A stretch of DNA of 64,000 bases, taken from Atrina japonica. Lineage: Eukaryota; Mollusca; Bivalvia; Pterioida; Pinnidae. The position numbers and the translations under genes were made by a program. This document shows positions 1 through 64,000 of this stretch, piece after piece; position 1 is the stretch's first letter, and each line of letters opens with the position of its first letter. The notes under the pieces are model-generated. The model ran no database searches. It was given only the letters and a program-made list of their open reading frames with translations, and was not told where the DNA came from. The stretch lies in the NCBI GenBank assembly GCA_030159075.1, contig BROG01000564.1, positions 232,001 to 296,000 on the forward strand, in the 5' to 3' direction.

Positions 1-526
1 CTAAGCTTGAGAGTATAGTACTAACACACAAACAACATACCTAAATTGTCTCTGGCTAAGCTTGAGAGTATAGTACTAACACAAAACAACATACCTAAAT
101 TGTCTCTGGCTAAGCTTGAGAGGATAGTACTAACACAAAACAACATACCTAAATTGTCTCTGGCTAAGCTTGAGAGCATAGTGCTAACACAAAACAACAT
201 ACCTAAATTGTCTCTGGCTAAGCTTGAGAGTATAGTACTAACACAAAACAACATACCTAAATTGTCTCTGGCTAAGCTTGAGAGTATAGTACTAACACAA
301 AACAACATACCTAAACTGTCTCTAGCTAAGCTTGAGAGTATAGTACTAACACAAAACAACATACCTAAACTGTCTCTAGCTAAGCTTGAGAGGATAGTAC
401 TAACACAAAACAACATACCTAAATTGTCTCTGGCTAAGCTTGAGAGTATAGTACTAACACAAAACAACATACCTAAATTGTCTCTGGCTAAGCTTGAGAG
501 TATAGTACTAACACAAAACAACATAC

Positions 527-549
<23 letters not shown>
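1..549. repeat. 54-bp minisatellite carrying exon x35 donor
   Basis: Ten tandem copies of a 54-bp unit, over 90 percent alike by eye. On the minus strand each unit contains AGCCAGAGACAATTTAG followed by GTATGT: the tail of exon x35 plus its donor. Because 54 is a multiple of three, both strands stay open; the leucine-rich look of the plus-strand translation is a by-product. Confidence 0.95.
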
Positions 550-55025
<54,476 letters not shown>

Positions 55026-55259
55026 CTGAAAAATTAGACATCATTCATTTAATGCAAAGTAGATTTACAACTTAACTGTTGAATATCATACATGTATCTC
55101 TGGATATTTTCTTCCAAAAATCTGATATAGTAAAAGCTGAGAGACCTTATATTGTTCCAATGGATAGATTTTCCCAGGGGGGGGTACTTTTTGTGATCTT
55201 TTAATACATAATCAATCACATGTGTTAAATTTTTGTAAGAACATGATATGATTGTAAAA

Positions 55260-55405
55260 CGCTAATGCCGCCAGTCCCAAAAAATGTTGATATATTGCAC
55301 TTTAAATGTAAGCGGGATGGAATTACCGAAAGACAGACAAACAGACAGACAGACAATCCAAACACTAGAGGCCCCCAGACAACCTTCCAAGCCGGGGGCA
55401 TAAAA
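55260..55405. mobile_element. Dispersed repeat (CAGA/gcccccaga type)
   Basis: tatattgcactttaaatgta agc, acagacagacagacaatcca aacactagaggcccccaga; the same as 17395-17520. Confidence 0.75.
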
Positions 55406-55439
55406 AGAGTAGCAGAAATGTATCTCAGGTATTGAAATT

Positions 55440-55690
55440 TAGATAATTTTGTTTAATTGTTGTTTTAAATTTCGCATAGAATTTTTCACTCACATGGAGA
55501 TGTCACCTGCTTCAGGTAAGGAGACAAAAGTTTTGACCCGTGCTATGGACTGAAGCCATTACAGTGTTGGTTCCATTCTATGCTATGCCTGCCATCAAAT
55601 AGGATCTCTCATCTGAAAGACCTGTGATTCTGCTGCTGATGGAAGAGGATGCTTTGCCATGCCATCAGACCTGAGACTAGGACCATTACA
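55440..55690. mobile_element. SINE relic
   Basis: Contains gaatttttcactcacatgga gatgtcacctgcttcaggta and gtgctatggactgaagccat, a diverged version of the SINE body at 49995-50280. Confidence 0.6.
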
Positions 55691-55904
55691 CCAATCTCAG
55701 ATCTGAAAGAGGTTACCTGTGTTCATTGAGAATGCACAATTGAAATATCTAGACCACTTCTTATATTTCAAAAGTTAGAGGCCAATGTGCTGATGCTGGG
55801 GATATGACAACAGATCTAGCATATCTGGACATTTTGTTCCAGCAAGCTAAAACCATAAAATTTCAAAATATCCAAGTAACTTTTGCCATGAAATTGTTTT
55901 GACC

Positions 55905-56305
55905 TGGTACCCAGACATTCTTTAAGAACTGTTTGACAGAGATTCAGAAATTATAAGCAACATTCTTTAAGAGATTCAGATATTAAATGCAACTGTTTGA
56001 CAGAGATTGCAAGCTACTGTTACAGAAATTATTATAAGAAACTGTTGGACAGTGATTCAGAAATTATAAGCAATGGTTTGAAAGCGATTCAGAAATTATA
56101 AGAAACTGTTGGACAGTGATTCAGAAATTATAAGCGAAAGTGATTCAGAAATTATAAGAAACTGTTTGACAGAGATTCAGAAATTATAAGCAATTTGGCA
56201 GAGATTCAAAAATTATAAGCAACTGTTTGACAGAGATTCAGAAATTATAAGAAACTATTGAACAGTTATTCAGAAATTGTAAGCAATGGTTTGACAGAGA
56301 TAGGT
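55905..56305. repeat. ~32-bp degenerate tandem repeat
   Basis: About 11 copies of aactgtttgacagagattca gaaattataagc with many deletions. Confidence 0.88.
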
Positions 56306-57079
56306 TTTGACAGTGAAGTTGTAAAAAATTGGTCCAAACTTGAACTATTTAAAAGCTAATTCATGGCGAGACTTACCTTCTGTAATTGGGACCAGTTGCA
56401 CAATTGATAAACGTGATTCATTCTTCAGAGCTCGATACGAAATTCTTAAATGAAAGGGAGGGATGTATTTCAGGGTTATATTTCAAAAGTCAAACTTCAC
56501 CTTACAGGTAGTCTCGTTTAACTTTATAATTTCTTCTCCCTGTAGGCTGATCAAATGAGACTTTTGAATTTGATATCGTTAATTACTAAAAAACAGTGTA
56601 CAAGGAAAAAGAAAAAAACAACTGCCAAACACTGAAATTGATAAATTGGGTGTATATGACAACATAGATTTTGATAGAATTAGCAACTGTTTTTATCTGT
56701 TGACATTTTGTGTGTGAGGTTGAAAATGGAAATGTCAATTCCTGATTTCATTAATAAGCGATGGTGTCTAAATGGGGTTTTTTGTGTTGTAATGAGTAGT
56801 TGCGTTTCTGTTTGCTAATATTGCTGTAAATAAAATTGAAGAATCATAAATCATGTAAGAAAAATTCATTCTCCCGTTGAATTTTTTAGTAAAAGTAACT
56901 ATTTGACTAACAACATAAAGTTTCTGATAGCTAATAATGTTAAATTATAAATGAAGTATTGAGTTTATATCAACATTCCATGTACAGAGATTTACAGTGT
57001 GAACCGATATTTACACCATAAGTCAAGAAACTGTGTTTAAAGCACTATAACCAAGATTCAGAAAAAACATCGGCTATGG

Positions 57080-59215
57080 ATCAGCAACAAAATTGCTTTG
57101 CGGAGAATAGATTGATTTTCAGATGATTAAAGAGTGCAATAAGTTTGAACCTTTGTTTGACAAGCGAAAAGCACCCAGTCAGGGGGTGAGATTGATGTTG
57201 TTTGTGTGGCAGAATTAATAGATCTCTGCGTTGCGGGAGAATAACAGACGTTTCTGACACCATCTGTAGAAGTTTTTGGAAATGGTTGCGTTGGCCATAT
57301 CGGAACAATATCAAAACTTCCACCTGTTTCAAAGATTGTAGCATCTCAAATGTGACCAATCGATTAAGAGACGCGAAAAGGTCAATATCGAATGGACCGT
57401 CAGATTCAACATATTCGGTATCTGACCTATTTTTTCTGGATAAGAAATCAGCCTCTGTGTTATCCACACCGGGAATATGACATGCGGATGTTTTTATCAA
57501 AAACCAAATGGATCTGTTTGACATTTTGTTAATATAAGTTACTGCGATTATCTAAATAGATTCAGAAAAATATAGAAGAAAAATGAATAATTGCTAATAA
57601 AGCGGCTTTCAACTCTAAGAAATTGATATGTTCTTTTTGCTCTATAAAAGACCAGACTTGTTGTGTCATTTACCGCACCCCAACCTCGACTTGATGTCAT
57701 AATGAAGGCTTATTTGTGTAAATAGACCTAAAACTTGACAGTGATGCTCAGAAAGAAATTATAAGAAAAATAAAAATGTGTTGGGGCGAATGTTACACCT
57801 GGTTCGCTAGCAACCAACTTCCCAATAAATTGAGAAGTTCGCGAATTGTTATTTTCTGTTTTTGGAGCGAATCTCAGAAATTGTATTTGCTGCGAGGGCA
57901 GGATACCGATTTTTGTGGGTGAATAGTAGAAACTAACATGTTGGACTTTAAAACAATTGCCTATCAGTATTCGTCGATGAACCAACATTTGTATAATTTT
58001 CTCAAATGTGAATAAACAGGTTTCATGATTTTTGTGAAGATACGTGGAAATTGATATTTTTGATCCTGCCATATTTTCGGTCATTTTTATGTACTTTGAT
58101 AGAATAATAAGCGTCCTTTAGATCTACAGAAGCAAACCAGCAATTCGATTTCAGAGTTTCCATTCAGAAAATCGTATAAGAAACGAAAATGTTTGAAGAT
58201 TCAGATACCCCTTGATTCTATTTCTTGAGAAATTTGAATTGGGGAAGGTATAATCTGTTGCGGTTTCCTAGTAAATTCTAAATTGTAACCCGATATGTAT
58301 TTTAAAATATTCAAATCGGATGTCAAGAATTTCCATTGATTTTGGTGAAATTTTTCAAAATTAGATTCACACAATTTATTTCCTGTTCTTGAAATTTTGA
58401 AACCTGATTTTTCCTGTATTTCTGGAACTGAATACCTGTATCCCCGTCCTATGTCCTAAAAAATTTTTGTTTCCTGCATATTATTGTCTTGACTAGACTG
58501 TGTGGAGTACCCGAAAGAAGGTTTTCGAGTAAAAGGTTTCCTTTTTCCTGATATCTGGGATCACTTTGTTGCCCTTTACGATATCCTCCACAACCTTGCC
58601 GAGATCATCACCAAACAAGAATGATCATTGGAGCATAGAGAACGGAATTCGTTGTTTTTGTCAATTATGAGCTCACGTCTTCTGTAAGCCAGATCACAAT
58701 ACACGAATATTGAATTTTTGTCGGGATTATTTTCTCAGTTTGCTTCCAACAGTTTGTCAATCATTTGTAGTTGTGGTACAATCGCTTTGCATATCAACGC
58801 ATGTGTTCTTTGCAGCCTTAGATCTTGATTTTTTGAAACCAAATTTTAGGAGGAACAAGATTAGGTACGTAAGCTAATTTACAACGTACACCGTTGTTTG
58901 CTACATCAGCTAGCTGCATTTTTCCTCTGATTTCTCTTTAAGCAGACTGTCTGTGTCTACTTCTCTGGTATCTGAATCAGACCCGTGTTTCAGTGTGTGC
59001 AGCTTTTAATAAATCACTGAAATCGTCAGAAATTGACAAGCGATTGCATTGTTCTTTGACTTTGCAGCATGATTTCAACAAGTGTTGAGTTGTCTGTTAT
59101 ATTGACAAATGACTTCTCGCCGAACTCGCGAGCGAGAGTAGTCTTATTATGTTCATTGTCCATATCAGTTTCAGCTTCCCTGCTGTTATGAGTGTCTTCT
59201 TCAGCTGCCATTGTT
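57080..59215 (-). mobile_element. Decayed DIRS-type (tyrosine recombinase class) retrotransposon, gag to RT-RNase H
   Basis: Minus strand, in order. An ORF starting MAAEEDTHNSREAETDMDNE at 59211 is followed by a gag-like LFGDDLGKVVEDIVKGNKV at about 58565-58618. Next are a DIRS-like RT N-terminus (WKFLTSDLNILKYISGYN, about 58290-58350), RT motif FASVDLKDAYYSIKV (58090-58137) and LPSQQIQFLRF with QFIGKLVASEPGVTFAPTHF (57760-57910). An RNase H tail with HIPGVDNTEADFLSRK and GPFDIDLFAS lies at about 57380-57480. Frameshifts and stops separate every piece, so it is dead. No tyrosine recombinase or terminal repeat was recognised in 56300-57080. DIRS elements integrate by a tyrosine recombinase rather than an integrase; a full element is about 5-6 kb. 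Confidence 0.85.
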
Positions 59216-59636
59216 GCTTTGTTTTGAGACTTCTTTAAATCGTAAAAAACGACGATTTGCCTTTATGTCTCAACTTTGTGCAATTCGTAAGACGAAATTG
59301 CCTTTGATATGTTTATGTATATATAAAGATGTTATATACAAAAACTAGTTTGAACTGTTACAGTTAATTCGAAAACAAAAATTACATAACAAGAAAGTTT
59401 GTGATGAAATAAGTATAAATACAACGAATGAAACTTTTAAATCCAGAAAACTTGAAAGTCACAATCCTTTGTATATAATGTCTAAAAATTATGGAAATTA
59501 CTAAAATTAATCGCATATAGAAATGTTATTCACATAATTAATTATCCCAAAAGCTCTGAATCAGAATCTATTCGCTTTATCTATAAATCACGTGATGATA
59601 ACGAAAGGCATTTGCATCAACACAATGAATATTAAT
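59216..59636. other. Intergenic or intron, nothing recognised
   Basis: AT-rich; may contain the left terminal part of the DIRS element, but no terminal repeat could be matched. Confidence 0.5.
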
Positions 59637-59760
59637 AACAGTAAAACCTGCTTTAGAAACCATCTGTGTATAAAGTACCTCTTTATAAAGACCACCTCCC
59701 TTTAAAGACTGATTTTCTTGTGTCCCTAAGGAGGTTGTTATATACAAGTTTCACTGTATT
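59637..59760. mobile_element. MITE with acagtaaaacctg TIRs
   Basis: aacagtaaaacctgctttag and tatacaagtttcactgtatt are inverted; same family as 54651-54831. Confidence 0.75.
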
Positions 59761-60534
59761 ATTATTAACACTACAAATCATTTTGCCTCTTTACAGTACA
59801 TTTACCAATAAAACACTCAATTTTCCCCACTGGGAGCCTCAATTTGTTTATGTTACAACAATCTTCACATTCAAAATTCCCAAGCAACAGTATTTCTTAA
59901 ATTGCAACTTTTAGCAAACTTAAGTAGGTAACATTACAAACAATCTGATATACATGTACACGTATATCCTACGTTTGTCAACAACACAAAGTATTGAAAT
60001 TACTCTGAAATGATCCGTATTAACATTTGTATTTCCTTTACTGATTCTTACCGACATATATATATACAATACAAACCTGAGACATTTTTAGATGCATCAT
60101 ATAAGAAATAAAAAAGGTACATGTATATGATACAAGTACATGTACCTGTATAATCCTTATATCATAAAATATTTCTATAAATATTTCCAAGCTAAGATGA
60201 AGTAGGGGTAAAAAGTACATGTGTATTATCTAAAACAACACTGGTTAACATCCACAACAATACATATTAGAGGCTGTGATACACTTGCTTAGGCTCAATT
60301 TATCAAGTCACATGACTACTTCCTCCCTTGCCACTCCTCCCCATGAGGCAGGGAAAGAGATGTTAATTGTTTTTATGTCCTAGCTGGAGTGTTTCCAACG
60401 GCTTTTTAAGTGCCACTACACTTGTACAATCTGATGAAGGTAATCAAAATGCTCATCCTAGATCATTGACCCTTCATCTAGGCATAGATCTGCCTGGACA
60501 GGAGATGAAATGTGATATATTAGTACTGAGATAC

Positions 60535-61530
60535 ATCCTGACAAGTATGTACCCAACTGGACTGGTCAATAACAAGTATTAAGACACATGTTGACAAATA
60601 TGTATCGTACATGTACCCAACTGGACAGGTCAATAACAAGTACAAGAATTGAGACACATGTTGACAAATATGTACCCAACTGGACAGGTCAAGTATTGAG
60701 ACACATGTTGACAAATATGTACATTGTACATGTACCCAACTGGACAGGTCAAGTATTGGACTTGGTCAAATATGTACATTGTACATGTTGAGACAGGTTC
60801 AAGTATTGAGACACACGTTGACAAATATGTACATGTACCCAACTGGACAGGTCAAGTATTGAGACACATGTTGACAAAATATTGTACATGTACCCAACTG
60901 GACAGGTCAAGTATTGAGACACATGTTGACAAATATGTACCCAACTGGACAGGTCAAGTATTGAGACACATGTTGACAAATATGTACCCAACTGGACAGG
61001 TCAAGTATTGAGACACATGTTGACAAATATGTACATTGTACATGTACCCAACTGGACAGGTCAAGTATTGAGACACACGTTGACAAATATGTACATTGTA
61101 CATGTACCCAACTGGACAGGTCAAGTATTGAGACACACGTTGACAAATATGTACATTGTATACAATGACACCCAACTGAGACAGGTGACAAATATGTACA
61201 TTGTACATGACCCACACGACAGACAAATATTGTACATTGACAAATATGTACATGTACCCAACTGGACAGGTCAAGTATTGAGACACACCGTTGACATGTT
61301 GACAAATGAGAGACACATGTTACATTGTACATTGTACATGTACCCAACTGGACAGGTCAAGTACTGAGACACATGTTGACAAATATGTACATTGTACATG
61401 TACCCAACTGGACAGGTCAAGTACTGAGACACATGTTGACAAATATGTACCCAACTGGACAGGTCAAGTATTGAGACACACGTTGACAAATATGTACCCA
61501 ACTGGACAGGTCAAGTATTGAGACAATGTT
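60535..61530. repeat. 47/57-bp minisatellite
   Basis: About 18 copies of a 47-bp unit (caagtattgagacacatgtt gacaaatatgtacccaactg gacaggt); some have a 10-13-nt insertion (attgtacatgtac) that is itself palindromic. Confidence 0.95.
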
Positions 61531-61745
61531 TAAGTTAATTTTAATGATGTTTTATACCACAGTTTTTCAGTTACCATCAGCGTACATGATGAAGGTCAGT
61601 TTTTTAAGATGGAAATTAAAAGCCTGGTAACAATGAATTTGGGAAGAATAAACAGGCAAACATTTACACAAAATCAACTAAAGCTTCAGCAATGGTCATA
61701 CATGAGCTGACTAGATCTAGAGGTAAGAGACTTCATGGTTTAAAG
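61525..61745 (-). mobile_element. SINE relic (family 2)
   Basis: taccacagtttttcagttac, cctggtaacaatgaatttgg gaag, agaggtaagagacttcatgg tt: a diverged minus-strand copy of 23525-23762. Confidence 0.55.
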
Positions 61746-62412
61746 CCCTCCCTACTCCATGTTTGATAAGAATAAATCAAGCACAGTAAACTCATCATAG
61801 TGTTCAATACTGAATTTTACAATGTACATACATGTAATAAATATATCAATTCTGAAAGATATCATAAGTTAGGTCATCCATATAGATTAAATTAATTATC
61901 ATGGTTCATTAATTATTCATACCGTTAGCGTATCAATTTTATGTGACACTTGTACTAGTTGTAAAGGACGTAAAAAGATTTGATATTACTGAAGAGATTT
62001 AAACTGATGTAAATACATTCATTTTTGTAAAGCCAGAATCTAACGTGTGTACTGGCTTCCCCCTTAACCACCTCAAAGTATAGCCTTGAATTGTTGTGTT
62101 ATGTTTGTATATATACATGTATATATCAATTACAATAAATTTGCCAGAATTTCAAAAGAAAAAACACAAGGCCATTTGAAGTCACTGGTGTGAATTCCCT
62201 ATCTCTTAGGTCATTGTCCTTGAGTTAATGTCCTATAATGGGCCTATACAGCTAGCCTGTTAATTTATTACAATAAGCTGATCAACATGACATATGTATT
62301 GGCTTGGTTTCTCTTTTCCCTTTCACCTGTGTGTTCTTCTGCATATGTTTGAAAGATGGGGAGAAAAATGATATATAAATGCACAATGTTCATATATATA
62401 CATTGTATATAC
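61746..62412. other. Nothing recognised
   Basis: AT-rich flank without array, element or coding signal that I can support. Confidence 0.5.
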
Positions 62413-62881
62413 ATGTACAGTCAAACCTGCCTTAAAGGCCACCTGTTTTCAGCAGCCACTTGTCTTCAACAGCCAGTTTCTGTTTCTCCCCCAATCAATT
62501 TCACTATATAAACATACCTAAACCAGCAGCTACCTGTCTAATGCGGCCAACGGCCAGTGATATACAGGACAAAATGCTTGGTCACACTGTTTTTAGCAGC
62601 CATTTTTTAGGGTGGTTGATCGCATGATCTATTTTTAGAAAACCCGTAAACAGGTTAGCTGGGCAGCACTGTAATGTACATGACTTTGACACCTGATCAT
62701 CTTAACATCAAACTATCATGTATTGGTATATAAATATACATGTATTGCTATACACTGCAGAATGGACACCAATTTTCTTGTGTTTTTTTTTTTGTCAACT
62801 TGGAACCAGAGGCCACCTGTCTTATGCAGACACTTTTTAAACTTCCCTTAAGTGGCTGCTAAAAACGGGTTTGACTGTAAA
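62413..62881. mobile_element. TIR element (tacagtcaaacctg ends)
   Basis: tacagtcaaacctgccttaa aggccacctg and (right) ggctgctaaaaacgggtttg actgta are inverted repeats; about 0.46 kb, no ORF. Confidence 0.75.
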
Positions 62882-62928
62882 TATAAATACAAAGCACTAA
62901 AATCACCAACATTAAATGTCATTATATA

Positions 62929-63116
62929 TAGTGGAATCTCGTTATGCCAAAATTGGATTAGTCAAAATTCCAGTTATATCAAAGTTGAACAACCAGTCTC
63001 GATTTAGATTGATAGATAAATAAAGGTTAATTAAATTTCGGTTATCTCAAATTAGAGGGATATCTCAAAGAAATAGGGGTGGTCCTATGAATTTCAAGAT
63101 AACAAGACTATATTGT
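62929..63116. mobile_element. MITE-like element
   Basis: tatagtggaatctcgttatg cca; ggttatctcaaattagaggg atatctcaaagaaataggg; relative of 15737-15886. Confidence 0.65.
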
Positions 63117-63131
63117 TTAATATTTACAAAT

Positions 63132-63303
63132 AAGCTTTGAACTGAATTTTTTATTTTATGTATGAGAAAAACACCAAATTTTGACCTGTGCACTTTGCAT
63201 AACCCTGCGTAGCAGATTATTCTAAAAAGTGCGCCAGTCAAAATTTGGTGTATTTCTCATACACATTTATGTACACTGAAAATAAAATTCAGTTCATTGC
63301 TTA
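63132..63303. repeat. ~170-bp palindrome
   Basis: Left taagctttgaactgaatttt ... atgtatgagaaaaacaccaa attttgac; right gtcaaaatttggtgtatttc tcatacacat ... aaaattcagttcattgctta. Loop ~45 nt. Confidence 0.88.
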
Positions 63304-64000
63304 TAACAAAATTTCAATTATGAGAATTAAATCAAAGTACATGTACTTAAACTACAAAATTTATTTTCATTGTCAAGGGATAATGCTTTAAATGTTGGCA
63401 ACATCACTTGCATATACGAATATACTAAGTACAATGTACAGCCAGTGTGTAACTACACATATGTAGGTTACAGTCCAACATCAATTTCTCACATGTAAGC
63501 CAGCACCAGTTTTTACAGGCTAATTTTGTGTGAAATTAAAAGTACAATTCCGGAAAGTTGAATTGGAAATTATTCCTATGGTCGAAGAGACTGGATATTG
63601 ATCATTTGTATTAAAAAAAAGGGAATATACGGACGATTAGTGATGATTTGGTGTAAATGAAAATTTAAAAACTGTTTTGTGCACATTTTTTACAATTTGC
63701 TATGTGTTCATTATTACGTCACTGCAGCGACAATGTAAGTGATGTAATGTTACTGTCCCGGTGGTGGGTGTGGCTTACTCACAAAAATGAATTTATGGTA
63801 TTTACACCCAACTTTTCAGCTCGTGAAATTTCTTGAAATTGAAAAAAAGATGTATATATATACATGTATACATATGTACATGTACATGTATATAGATTGT
63901 TGCATTTATTTAAGCACTGAACTGCTGCCAGTTGGCATTCATAAGGCTATGAATGCCGATGAATGCAGACTGAACGCAGTTCAATGCTTCTATCTACCTA
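63304..64000. other. Nothing recognised
   Basis: AT-rich flank with a tata/catgta-rich palindromic patch at 63850-63895 only. Confidence 0.5.

Noticed and set aside
56376..56430. Possible exon upstream of x1 (TFINCATGPNYR before a perfect GTAAGT donor)
   Set aside because: The phase fits x1 and the donor is good, but an in-frame TGA lies directly upstream with no acceptor between, and the peptide does not resemble the NBEAL N-terminus.

Overview
This is a eukaryotic, AT-rich, intron-rich window, probably from a lophotrochozoan and most likely a bivalve mollusc. The organism call rests on long introns packed with minisatellites, several tRNA-headed SINEs, and dispersed repeats of a kind I associate with bivalve genomes. 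It is an inference: no species-specific marker is visible.

One protein-coding gene dominates, read on the minus strand from about 55025 down to 527 and running off the left edge. I could assemble 35 internal exons by hand. Reading phase agrees across all 34 junctions, and together they give about 5.26 kb of coding sequence (about 1750 residues). The protein is a neurobeachin-like BEACH protein (NBEAL1/NBEAL2 type): N-terminal helical repeats, a concanavalin-A/LamG-like lectin domain, the long neurobeachin-family alpha-solenoid, and the linker leading to the PH-BEACH-WD40 module. The first ~60 residues are not identified, and the PH-BEACH-WD40 end lies to the left of the window.

The rest is intron and flank. 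Tandem repeats lie at 1-549, 1925-2470, 4985-5815, 6275-8085, 12600-13375, 24263-24840, 30940-33600, 34465-36335, 42880-44650, 52080-52740, 53630-54235, 55905-56305 and 60535-61530. There are tRNA-derived SINEs (two with target-site duplications), TIR-bearing non-autonomous DNA elements (one nested in another repeat), three large palindromes, a 135-nt poly-G tract, and a decayed DIRS-type retrotransposon at 57.1-59.2 kb.

The most unusual property is that tandem duplications repeatedly span exon/intron junctions of the NBEAL gene. At nine exons the splice donor or acceptor, with a piece of the exon, has been copied from 2 to about 18 times. Some copies are dead exon fragments with in-frame stops. 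Others keep usable-looking splice signals: at 37967-38110 two copies form complete 51-nt, phase 0-0 candidate cassette exons, and at 1-527 ten equivalent donors are spaced 54 nt apart in frame. One intron also uses a GC donor. No CRISPR array, rRNA or bona fide tRNA gene, or prokaryotic-type operon was seen.
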